Of a stretch of 64,000 nucleotides of DNA, positions 44,339 through 52,196 are shown in pieces. The DNA is taken from positions 1,054,001 to 1,118,000 of the forward strand of contig OZ244119.1 of assembly GCA_965215755.1 (NCBI GenBank), given 5' to 3'. A program made the translations under genes and the position numbers. The notes below the pieces were generated by a model that worked only from the letters and a program-made list of their open reading frames with translations, was not told the origin of the DNA and searched no databases. Each line of letters starts with the position of its first letter. Positions within the stretch are counted from its first letter, which is position 1. Origin of the DNA: Tectiglobus sp965215755 (GTDB taxonomy: Bacteria > Pseudomonadota > Alphaproteobacteria > Rhizobiales > Hyphomicrobiaceae).

Positions 44339-44914
44339 CTACGCCCCTTTCTTGGCGACCCACTCCTTGACGTTGTCGACGACCGCGCCGCCGATTGGTG
44401 GATCCTCTTCGACGCCGAGCGTCTCAGTTACGCGCGCCAGCATAATGTAATAACCCGCCATCAGGATGAGTTCGACGATCTCGCGCTCGGATAAATGCTG
44501 GCGGGCGGCGTTCAGTGTTGCCTCAGACGCGCGGACATCGACAACGACCTCGCGGGTGAGCTTGAGTGCCGCTTTTTCCAACTCGCTGAAGCAGGCTGCA
44601 TCGTCATGGCCTGCCGCAATCGCATCGATCTGTTCCTGAGTGCCGCCCAGGTCGAGAGTTACTGGGACGTGTTGGACATACTCATACATGCCGCCTTCAA
44701 GTTTGACGGCGTGTATGAGGCACAACTCTCGCAGAAGTGGGTCCAGCTTGGTCTTTCCTAGAATGGCACCACCAAGTTTCATGACCGGCTTCAAGCATGT
44801 CTCAGCATGCGAGAGCATGTCGAAGATGCGTATCTTGGCGGGGAGGCGCGACAGCATTTCACGTGCCTCATCTGAAAGCGTATCAGGGTCTGGATAAGGG
44901 ATGCGTGCCATCAT
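44339..44914 (-). CDS. Carboxymuconolactone decarboxylase-family protein without the redox Cys pair
   Basis: This 191-aa all-helical protein has the CMD/AhpD pattern: LLRELCLIHAVKLEGGMYEYVQHVPVTLDLGGTQEQIDAIAAGH then LTREVVVDVRASEATLNAARQHLSEREIVELILMAGYYIMLARVTETLGV. The CxxC of the AhpD peroxidase branch is absent; Tyr-Glu-Tyr...His occupies the site, as in many aldehyde/aromatic-acid decarboxylase-like members. It may process a small acid; substrate unknown. It is convergent with polB. Confidence 0.82.
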   Translation of the reverse strand: MMARIPYPDPDTLSDEAREMLSRLPAKIRIFDMLSHAETCLKPVMKLGGAILGKTKLDPLLRELCLIHAVKLEGGMYEYVQHVPVTLDLGGTQEQIDAIAAGHDDAACFSELEKAALKLTREVVVDVRASEATLNAARQHLSEREIVELILMAGYYIMLARVTETLGVEEDPPIGGAVVDNVKEWVAKKGA

Positions 44915-45018
44915 GAAGTCCTTGGTGAACAGAGTGTCGACGATCTCGTATCTGGGGCAGTTGCTATCGCAAACCAGAATCTTCGATCTGATCTGGTAGC
45001 GATGCTACTTCAGCTTGC

Positions 45019-45738
45019 TTAACCCCGTGCTGCGCCGCGAATGAGTTGATCACGTATGGCAGGCTTATCAGGTAGGTTGACTTGGAAGTGTCGTCTTAAG
45101 ATATCCCGGATAACCTCATAGTTGACGCCGAAGCGGTGCACTTCGAGGGAGACGAGATCAATGATCGTGCTGGATATCAATTCAGGGTTATGAAGTGGAA
45201 CTAAGCCGTAGTCGATCTCGATGGCGGCCGCGTCTCGTACAGACTGCTCAACATCCTGGAGGCGGAATTTGCTCCCCGTCAGCGATGCATTGGCTGACGA
45301 GCCGAGCACCGGAAACTTGCGCTGCCACGCCAGGTCCGCCAAAGCGTTATGCAGGCGGCCGGCATTGAGCAGAATATCCATCGTCCCGTTCTTAGTTGAG
45401 CGTTCGACACAGCGTGGGTCGATCTTGGCGAAATACTCGTGATCAGCGTGGTAGGGTCCGACTACTGACATGGCAAGGTTGTAGTCGACGACGACCGCCT
45501 CTGCGATTTCACGTGCCCGATTGTCGATGTCGAGGACCTCGCGCATCATCGCGAAGTTACCCAGCGAGCCACAGGGTTTCGAGAAGCTTCGGCCTTTGGC
45601 CTCGTAAGTCCGATCAATGGCGTCGATGGTCTGTGCTGCGACCGTGTAAGCAACATCAAGCGGTATCAAAGCGACGCCGCCGGATTGCATCGTATCCCAA
45701 ATCCGTTGGGCGTCACCCTCGATATCTATCACAGCCAA
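45019..45738 (-). CDS. Sua5/YciO/YrdC-domain protein, divergent
   Basis: This 239-aa protein has the YrdC fold: GGVALIPLDVAYTVAAQT, KGRSFSKPCGSLGN (corresponding to the K-x-R...PL nucleotide loop), NAGRLHNALADLAW, VLGSSANASLTGSKF. Housekeeping TsaC/Sua5 enzymes make threonylcarbamoyl-AMP for t6A; here the loop deviates (KGRSFSKP instead of the common KxR...KP...L) and the protein stands alone in a catabolic region, so it is probably a paralogue with another role. The family is clear; function is open. Confidence 0.8.
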   Translation of the reverse strand: MAVIDIEGDAQRIWDTMQSGGVALIPLDVAYTVAAQTIDAIDRTYEAKGRSFSKPCGSLGNFAMMREVLDIDNRAREIAEAVVVDYNLAMSVVGPYHADHEYFAKIDPRCVERSTKNGTMDILLNAGRLHNALADLAWQRKFPVLGSSANASLTGSKFRLQDVEQSVRDAAAIEIDYGLVPLHNPELISSTIIDLVSLEVHRFGVNYEVIRDILRRHFQVNLPDKPAIRDQLIRGAARG

Positions 45739-45933
45739 GTTCGTGCTCCATCAGTGTTGGGCGGGCAATGCTACGTCAGCAATGCAGTGTCAGCGCAATT
45801 CGTAGTTCGCCCTCCGCGTTCAAGCGTATTCTATATAGGGCTTCATACCTCAAGCGACGTCCGATTATCGTAAGCTGATGGGGCGAACTTGTCCCTGTCT
45901 CTGGCTGATTTATCGGTTCTTTGATTGTGGTCG

Positions 45934-46641
45934 CTATGATTTGCAATGCTGCGCTTTAGAGACATCCGACCGCTCAAAGGCGTTCGTCACAGCTTGTTTC
46001 CAGAGTTTGTAACCGGCCCGGTTCATGTGCAAGCCGTCGGCGACATAGATGTTCTTTGGTTTGCCGTTTCTTAGCATCAACGGGACAACGTCGATGAACA
46101 CCAGATCGGGACGGGTCGTTGCGTATTCGTGAATGAGCGCGTTCGTACGCGCTTGTTTTGCGAACTTGTCCCAATGATAGCGTGATGGTTTTACTGCTAT
46201 GAAGTAGACGGGGGTTGTGTTCAGCGCCTTGCTCTTCAAGTTGAGGAAGTTCTTCAAGGCATTGAGAACGTCTTTGGGCGAGCGACCAGCAGCAATATCG
46301 TTCTCGCCGGCATAAAGCACGACTTTGCTTGGACGGTGAGGTCTGATCAATTGAGCGAAGTAACGGTTGACGTGAGTTAGGTGTCCGCCACCAAAACCAC
46401 GTCGGACAATGTGCTGCTTTGGTACGTCCTTCTTCAGGGTCACCCAAAAGCGAATACTCGACGAACCAACGAAGACAACGCCACATGGTTTGGTGCCGGT
46501 GATTCTGTCTCGCTCTACAAATGCCTGTATCTCTGACCAGAACGGAGGGGATTGTGCAAACGCGCGATTGTTCGAGGTGCATGAAAGCGCAACCGTGAGA
46601 GCAGCGATCGCATAGACGAATTGGATAGATTTCAAGTTCAT
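45934..46641 (-). CDS. Exported SGNH/GDSL-type hydrolase
   Basis: This 235-aa protein has a signal peptide (MNLKSIQFVYAIAALTVALS...RAFA, cleavage probably after AFA) and SGNH motifs: block I VGSSSIRFW with the serine nucleophile, a Gly in block II (RRGFGGGHL), block III GENDIA and block V DGLHMNRAGY with the catalytic Asp/His. It is likely a periplasmic or extracellular esterase for sugar acetates or lipids. I chose the ATG at 46641 since the signal peptide begins there; 22 more upstream codons are open. It is divergent from the CoA-transferase gene at 46813. Confidence 0.85.
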   Translation of the reverse strand: MNLKSIQFVYAIAALTVALSCTSNNRAFAQSPPFWSEIQAFVERDRITGTKPCGVVFVGSSSIRFWVTLKKDVPKQHIVRRGFGGGHLTHVNRYFAQLIRPHRPSKVVLYAGENDIAAGRSPKDVLNALKNFLNLKSKALNTTPVYFIAVKPSRYHWDKFAKQARTNALIHEYATTRPDLVFIDVVPLMLRNGKPKNIYVADGLHMNRAGYKLWKQAVTNAFERSDVSKAQHCKS

Positions 46642-46812
46642 ACCTAGTGCGACGGACCTTAAGTCGGAACCGGGTGGATGCCAACTTGAGGTCCAATGTT
46701 GCGCCACCCGTCAAGTGTCGATCATCTTGGTGCGATAAGTTGGATTGTGCAAGCCATGGCTGAGCGCTCTGCAGCATGCTATCAAGACGTCTCAACATCT
46801 TAGGGCGGTCTT

Positions 46813-48024
46813 ATGTCAAATTCAAAATCAGCTGAGAGACGAAAGCCGTTTCATGGCGTCAAGGTTGTCGACATCTCGAATTTTCTAGCTGCGCCGATGA
46901 GCGCGATGTTTCTGGCCGACTATGGTGCGGACGTTGTCAAGGTGGAGCGTCCCGGTACGGGCGATGAAGTTCGATACTGGGGGCGTAACAAGAACAATGT
47001 AGGCCTCTACTACAAGATCCTTGGTCGTGGGAAAAAGTCAGTTACGGCTGACATGCGCACGCCGCTAGGCGTTGAAATCGTGAAGCGTTTGATCAAGGAC
47101 GCCGATATTCTCATTGAGAACTACCGAACGGGCACGCTTGAGAAGTGGGGCATCGGTCCGGAGGTTTTGCACGCGATCAATCCGGGCTTGATTATTCTTC
47201 GCGTGACCGGTTTTGGTCAGACCGGCCCCTACCGCAACCGGCCAGGATTTGGCACGCTCGCGGAAGCTTTCTCCGGCTTTGTCTTCATTAATGGTGAGCC
47301 CGAGAGACCACCATTGCTGCCAGGCTTCGGGCTTGCTGACTCGACGACTGGATTGATGGCCGCTTATCTCGCCTCCGTTGCTCTGCATGAGAAGCGTAAT
47401 TCCGGGAAGGGCCAGATTATCGATCTCGCGATCTATGAGACGTTGTTTACGTTGCTCGGGCCGCAAGCAATTGATTACGATCAGCTCGGTGAGATCCAAC
47501 ACCGACAAGGTAGCCGGTTGCCCTTCACTGCGCCGCGCAACACCTACCAGACGCGCGATCGCAAATGGGTTTCAATGGCAGGTTCGGCGCAATCGACTTT
47601 TGAACGGATCTGTGACGCACTGAAAGTGCCTGAACTCGTCAAGGATGCGCGCTTCGCGGATAACCGAGCGCGTCTCGACAATGCCGAAGCACTTGACGTT
47701 GAGCTGCAGGCGGCCATTGGGCAGTTCGACTTCGAGACGCTTATGGAGTTGTTTCTTGCGGTCGATGCTCCGGTTGCGCCGGTCAATGACATTGCGCAGA
47801 TTTTTGCAGATCCCCAGTTCCAGGCGCGAGAGAACATAGCCACGATCGACGACGATGAGTTGGGTGGTCCGGTGAGGATGCAAAATGTCGTCGGCAAATT
47901 CTCGGAGACGCCTGGCGAGATCAAGAGTGCCGGTCCGAAGCTGGGTGCCCATAACCGCGAGGTGCTGATTGAGGAACTCGGATTTTCAGAAGACGAGTTG
48001 AAAGCCGGAGGGTTAGTTCTATGA
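46813..48024 (+). CDS. CaiB/BaiF family-III CoA-transferase, first gene of a lyase operon
   Basis: This 403-aa enzyme has D176 in GFGLADSTTGLMAAYL as the predicted nucleophile, together with FLAAPMSAMFLADYGADVVKVERPGTGDEVR and NYRTGTLEKWGIG. Its stop overlaps the lyase start by ATGA, so the two are coupled. The transferase would make a branched hydroxydicarboxylic acyl-CoA (such as citramalyl- or itaconyl-CoA-like) for the lyase to cleave (inference from the pair). This is the second such coupled pair in the window. Confidence 0.9.
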   Translation: MSNSKSAERRKPFHGVKVVDISNFLAAPMSAMFLADYGADVVKVERPGTGDEVRYWGRNKNNVGLYYKILGRGKKSVTADMRTPLGVEIVKRLIKDADILIENYRTGTLEKWGIGPEVLHAINPGLIILRVTGFGQTGPYRNRPGFGTLAEAFSGFVFINGEPERPPLLPGFGLADSTTGLMAAYLASVALHEKRNSGKGQIIDLAIYETLFTLLGPQAIDYDQLGEIQHRQGSRLPFTAPRNTYQTRDRKWVSMAGSAQSTFERICDALKVPELVKDARFADNRARLDNAEALDVELQAAIGQFDFETLMELFLAVDAPVAPVNDIAQIFADPQFQARENIATIDDDELGGPVRMQNVVGKFSETPGEIKSAGPKLGAHNREVLIEELGFSEDELKAGGLVL

Positions 48025-48971
48025 ACTTTCCAGATGAAATCACGGTTGTCGATGTGGCAGCACGCGATGGTATTCAGAGCTTTAAACAAGCTGTTGATAC
48101 AAACACCAAGGTCGCGATTGTGGACCGCTTGTCTGAGACGGGGCTGCCTGTCGTCGAAGTCACTGGCTTTGCGCATCCGCGCGTCATACCCAATCTGGCC
48201 GATGCTGAGGAAGTTTGTGAACGAATTGCGCGGAAACCGGGCGTGGTTTACCGCGGGCTAGTGCCGAATGCCCGAGGTGCGGAACGTGGCATCAAAACCA
48301 AACTCGATGAATTGCTTGGGCTGATCACGGTGAGTGAGGCCTACCAGAAAAAGAACCAGAACATGACCCTGGAGCAGGGTGTCCAAGCCGCGATCGATAC
48401 GTTTCGAGTTGTGGATGGTGCCGGCAAAAAGTGGGTGATGGCACTCGGTATGTCGATGTGGTGCCCTTACGAGGGGCGCATTCCGGAAGATCGAGTCGTC
48501 GATATGATCGATGCGTTTCACAACGCTGGTATGCGTCGCTTCTATCTTGCCGGCAGCCTGGGTATGGAAGATCCGCGGCATGTCTCGGAACTCTTCGGTC
48601 GCGTGCTTGATCGTCACAATGACATCGAGGTTGGATTTCATGTCCACAACCTTGCCGGATCAGGGCTTGCGAACATCCTGGCAGCTTTGGATGCGGGTGC
48701 CGGTTTCGTCGAAGGCGCGATCTGTGGCATCGGTGGCGGTATAGCGATGCCAAAGACAATTGCGTCAGTGGGGAACCTAGCCACGGAAGACATCGTGCAT
48801 ATGCTCAACGAGATGGGCATCAAGACCGGCGTTGAGACGTCAGAGATCGCGCGTGCTGCGCAAGACGTTGCAAAGCTCCTGGACATTCAAGCCTCCAGTC
48901 ATACTGCGCATATCGGGACGCGTGCGGATGTGATGGCCGGCGCCAAGGCTGCGCCGCGTCACCATCCGTGA
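48021..48971 (+). CDS. Hydroxymethylglutaryl-CoA lyase-family enzyme
   Basis: This 316-aa TIM-barrel lyase splits 3-hydroxy-3-methylglutaryl-CoA or a related acyl-CoA. Active-site motifs are DVAARDGIQ (D11, R15, D16, Q19), the metal ligands in GFHVHNLAGSGLAN and the Cys loop GAICGIGGGIAMP, in place of the canonical GCPYA. It also has GMSMWCPYEGRIP. It is coupled to a CoA-transferase and followed within the overlap by a short open frame and an FAD oxidoreductase, so it probably belongs to a catabolic operon for a branched dicarboxylic acid. Confidence 0.88.
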   Translation: MNFPDEITVVDVAARDGIQSFKQAVDTNTKVAIVDRLSETGLPVVEVTGFAHPRVIPNLADAEEVCERIARKPGVVYRGLVPNARGAERGIKTKLDELLGLITVSEAYQKKNQNMTLEQGVQAAIDTFRVVDGAGKKWVMALGMSMWCPYEGRIPEDRVVDMIDAFHNAGMRRFYLAGSLGMEDPRHVSELFGRVLDRHNDIEVGFHVHNLAGSGLANILAALDAGAGFVEGAICGIGGGIAMPKTIASVGNLATEDIVHMLNEMGIKTGVETSEIARAAQDVAKLLDIQASSHTAHIGTRADVMAGAKAAPRHHP

Positions 48972-49135
48972 GCGAAGCCGTTTGGTTTTCCGGTCATTGC
49001 GATGGCAAAGGCGTCTGCAGCTTCAGCGCCATTCTCTCTGATGGCAACCGTGCGGGCATTGGGCCGCGTCTTCCAAGTGACTTGGACTTGTGGGCTTTCA
49101 GAATCATAGGAGCGAGATTTGATGGATTCTTATGA
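48968..49135 (+). CDS. Possible small protein (55 aa) between lyase and oxidoreductase genes
   Basis: A GTG at 48968 overlaps the lyase stop (GTGA), and the frame stays open for 55 codons, ending at 49135 inside the next gene. The sequence VSEAVWFSGHCDGKGVCSFS then AILSDGNRAGIGP has two Cys and no recognised family. No Shine-Dalgarno would be needed if translation is coupled. It may be a real small protein or chance; it is too short to judge by eye. Confidence 0.3.
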   Translation: MSEAVWFSGHCDGKGVCSFSAILSDGNRAGIGPRLPSDLDLWAFRIIGARFDGFL

Positions 49136-50369
49136 TGTCATCGTTACTGGTGGCGGCGCCGCTGGAACTGTTGCTGCAATCGCGAGCGCCCGTCTTGGAG
49201 CGCGGACGTTGCTGATTGAGCGCAATCATTGTCTCGGCGGTGCTGCGACCATGCGCAATGTGCTGACCTGGTGTGGTCTTTACACCTTGGCCAAGCCGCC
49301 GCAGCGGGTTGTTTTCGGCATTGCAGATGAAGTTCTGCATGGACAAAAGAACAGGGGCGGGCTGGGTGATGTCATGTCATTCCGCGGTGTGTTCGTTCCG
49401 TTTGATCCTGAGACACTCAAGGTTGTTTATGATGACCTTTGTGCCGGCGCGTCCGTCGACGTTCGATTTGGCTGTACGTTGATCGATGCAGTTCGCGATG
49501 GCAATCAATTGCACACGGTGACAGTAGCCAATCACGGCGGGCAGAGCACGTTCTCGGCCAAGGCCTTTGTGGATTGCAGCGGTGATGGTGATCTTGCGGA
49601 GTTCGGTGGAGCGAGCACGCGGTATGGCAATCCGGACGGTATCAATCTCGGTACTCTCGGGAGCAGGTTTGGCGGGATACCCGGCGACGTCAGTGTGACG
49701 GTTGATCAGCTTATTGAGGCAATTGCTGATCAAGGCTTTCCGGATGGCGCCGTTACAAAGGACCGGGGCGTTGTTGTGCGTCTTCCACATTCCAACGATC
49801 TCGTCGTCTATCTGGCCTCCACCGACTATGACCCCAGGGATAGCCAGTCGCTTTCGCAAGCTGAACGCGATGTGCGTCGGCAGGCCTGGAACTACCTGAG
49901 TGCCGTTCGTAGCATCCCAGGGTGTGAGGGCGCCTATCTTGCTGCGACAGGGCCTGAAATCGGAACCCGGGAATCCCGCCATCTGAATGCGCGTTCGCAA
50001 TTGACCTGGAATGATATTGAAACCCGCCAGACGCATGATGATAGCATCGCGCTCGGTGCCTGGGGAGCAGAGTGGCACGACCGGAAAAGTTACAAGAGTG
50101 ACTTCGATTATCCGCCGGAGCGGGGCAGCTATCAGATCCCAATGGGATGCCTGCACAGTATCGATACCGATAACCTGTTCTGTGCTGGGCGGCTGGCGGA
50201 TGGAGATCGCAAGGCCGGTGCTGCAATTCGCGTGATGGGGACATCCATGGCGACGGGGCAGGCCGCCGGAACTGCGGCGGCTCTCGTTGCTGCGGGCAAC
50301 TATTCACCGGAATCGGTAAGATCTACCTTGCATGCTAACGGAGCCATCTTGGACGCAAGCCAGCTCTGA
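49122..50369 (+). CDS. FAD-dependent oxidoreductase (fumarate-reductase/GidA-like flavin fold)
   Basis: This 415-aa protein begins with the FAD-binding motif DSYDVIVTGGGAAGTVAAIASARLGARTLLIER and ends with the second motif NLFCAGRLADGDRKAGAAIRVMGTSMATGQAAG. It fits the FAD_oxidored family of dehydrogenases. The start ATG at 49122 has AGGAG eight bases upstream. It is the last gene of the transferase-lyase operon and could oxidise the hydroxy or saturated precursor acid (inference). The longest open form at 49119 begins with TTG and is not needed. Confidence 0.85.
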   Translation: MDSYDVIVTGGGAAGTVAAIASARLGARTLLIERNHCLGGAATMRNVLTWCGLYTLAKPPQRVVFGIADEVLHGQKNRGGLGDVMSFRGVFVPFDPETLKVVYDDLCAGASVDVRFGCTLIDAVRDGNQLHTVTVANHGGQSTFSAKAFVDCSGDGDLAEFGGASTRYGNPDGINLGTLGSRFGGIPGDVSVTVDQLIEAIADQGFPDGAVTKDRGVVVRLPHSNDLVVYLASTDYDPRDSQSLSQAERDVRRQAWNYLSAVRSIPGCEGAYLAATGPEIGTRESRHLNARSQLTWNDIETRQTHDDSIALGAWGAEWHDRKSYKSDFDYPPERGSYQIPMGCLHSIDTDNLFCAGRLADGDRKAGAAIRVMGTSMATGQAAGTAAALVAAGNYSPESVRSTLHANGAILDASQL

Positions 50370-50411
50370 CTGACTATCGCCGAAATGCACGGTTGCCGAT
50401 CTGGTTTGGCT

Positions 50412-51254
50412 CTATTGCTGGGACTGGCTTGCCGCTTCAGAGTCGTCGTCTGCCGGCGCAGGCCCAATCTCAACGTGGGCTTTCAAGTCAACTGCGCTCT
50501 CACTTGAGACGGCGCCGCGTATTGGCGCCGCGAAGTTTGCGTCTAATCCACATGCAAGTCTGACATATCGGTCTGTTGGGCACATGCCATTTGAGGGGTC
50601 AAAGCCCACCCAGCCGAGCCCTTTGACGAAAGTCTCTGCCCAGGCGTGGGTCTCAAAGAGCTGATCTTGATCTTCACCAGTCAACAGATAGCCACTGATG
50701 TATCGCGCCGGGGTACCGAGCTGTCGAGCCGAGGCAATGAAGAGGTGGGCGAAATCCTGGCAAACACCGGAGCCCTGTTCGAGCACATCGGCTGCCGGCG
50801 TCTCGGATGTGGTGGCCCCTTTGCGATATTCGACGGTGTTAGCGATGGTGTCCGACAATGCATGCATCCGATCAAGTTCACCGTCCATATCGATTGCGCC
50901 AGTGAGCTTGCCGATACGTTCGCTTGGCTCAGTCAGAGATGTTGTGCGCAGAAATACGCCGGCCGGAGGGCGCCGTGGCAGGCCGGCGACAACTCCGGCT
51001 TTGTCAGTCGTCTCAATCACACCGGACGCCGTGATGGTAACCTCCGAGCAAGGCGCACGGACATGCCATAGGGCGATTTGGTCACCAAATCCGTCGGTAA
51101 ACAGTGGCTCGACCGTGCTGTCGTTGACCGCGACGCTCCAGGTCTCCTGTTTTTGACCATCAAAGCTGGATGGGAAGAGCCGCAAACGCAAGGCCACTTG
51201 CGCGGCAGGTGGCTCGTACGCGTACTTGGTGCGATGGGTAATTTGGATTCGCAT
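50412..51254 (-). CDS. Transglutaminase-like cysteine protease of the ATP-grasp/alpha-E trio
   Basis: This 280-aa protein has the bacterial transglutaminase N-domain (MRIQITHRTKYAYEPPAAQVAL...SNFD) and the catalytic Cys in GSGVCQDFAHLF, His in FETHAWAETFV and Asp in GFDPSNGMC. It lies 8 nt downstream of the alpha-E protein, so the three genes form one operon. In this conserved trio it is thought to act as a peptidase or cross-linker on a peptide made by the ATP-grasp protein (family prediction). Confidence 0.9.
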   Translation of the reverse strand: MRIQITHRTKYAYEPPAAQVALRLRLFPSSFDGQKQETWSVAVNDSTVEPLFTDGFGDQIALWHVRAPCSEVTITASGVIETTDKAGVVAGLPRRPPAGVFLRTTSLTEPSERIGKLTGAIDMDGELDRMHALSDTIANTVEYRKGATTSETPAADVLEQGSGVCQDFAHLFIASARQLGTPARYISGYLLTGEDQDQLFETHAWAETFVKGLGWVGFDPSNGMCPTDRYVRLACGLDANFAAPIRGAVSSESAVDLKAHVEIGPAPADDDSEAASQSQQ

Positions 51255-51262
51255 CGCGAGCC

Positions 51263-52192
51263 TCAGAAAAAATAGGCACGGCCGATTTCATCCGACAGCC
51301 TTACGTTTTGCGCAAGGTAGTCCTGGGTGAATTCGTGCAGGCCGAGTTGGAAGATTTCGCCAATGCCGAGATCATCGAGTCTGCCGATGATTTCATTGGA
51401 TATAGAATGGCATTGATGGCGATTGCCGTAGCGACGGGCCAGGCGATCGAGATGTTCACCAATGCGCGCGTAACTGAACGCCAAAGATCGCGGAAAATCT
51501 TTATTGAGGATGAGAAAGTCTGAGATCTTCCAGGGACTGTAGTCGCCGCCGTAAAGATGATGATAGGCGCGCGCAGCAGAGTTGGCATATAGGACAGAGG
51601 TCCATTGGTGATGATCACGCCCACCACCGACAACCTCGGTTTCCGGCAGTAGGACGTAGTATTTGACATCCAGGAGCCGCAGCATCATGTCGGCGCGTTC
51701 GGCATAACCTCCGAGCCGGAAGAAATCGAATCCATCGTTGCGCAGCATGCCGGTTTCGGCGGCCCCGCGCAGGGCCGAGGTTCGGCGTTTTACCCAGTCG
51801 AGGACTTGCGGGAGGTCGCGGCAGGCTGCTTCTTCATTGATGTCTTCCAAGCGCCGCCAGCCGTCATTCAATGCTTCCCACATGTCCTGGGTGAGGGCTG
51901 TACGAATGGCGCGGCCATTGGCTCTTGCGTTGGTCAGGCATGCACGAATGGAAGACGGGTTCTCGGTATCGAGTAGCAGAATTCGGACAGCGTCGCGCTC
52001 GGTGAGCTTGTCACCTGAGTCTTCCGTGTCGAGTTTGCCTGAGGCCTGAATGACCGAGCGCCATTCATCGTTGTCGATCGCGCTCGGTAGCATGACCATC
52101 CGACGGCCCATCTCGATAAGCCGCGCGGTGCTTTCAGCGCGCTCGACATAGCGGCCAAGCCAGTAGAGATTTTCTGCGGTCCGACTTAGCAC
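51263..52192 (-). CDS. Alpha-E domain (DUF403) protein
   Basis: This 309-aa all-helical protein starts MLSRTAENLYWLGRYVERAESTARLIEMG, which is diagnostic for the alpha-E family, and continues with TGMLRNDGFDFFRLGGYAERADMMLRLLDVKYYVLLP. It lies between the ATP-grasp gene (4 nt upstream) and the transglutaminase gene (8 nt downstream). The biochemical role of alpha-E proteins is not established. Confidence 0.9.
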   Translation of the reverse strand: MLSRTAENLYWLGRYVERAESTARLIEMGRRMVMLPSAIDNDEWRSVIQASGKLDTEDSGDKLTERDAVRILLLDTENPSSIRACLTNARANGRAIRTALTQDMWEALNDGWRRLEDINEEAACRDLPQVLDWVKRRTSALRGAAETGMLRNDGFDFFRLGGYAERADMMLRLLDVKYYVLLPETEVVGGGRDHHQWTSVLYANSAARAYHHLYGGDYSPWKISDFLILNKDFPRSLAFSYARIGEHLDRLARRYGNRHQCHSISNEIIGRLDDLGIGEIFQLGLHEFTQDYLAQNVRLSDEIGRAYFF

Positions 52193-52196
52193 AAGC

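Noticed and set aside
49377..50156. 259-codon minus-strand frame inside the FAD oxidoreductase gene
   Set aside because: Antisense to a gene with clear FAD motifs; no protein family seen.
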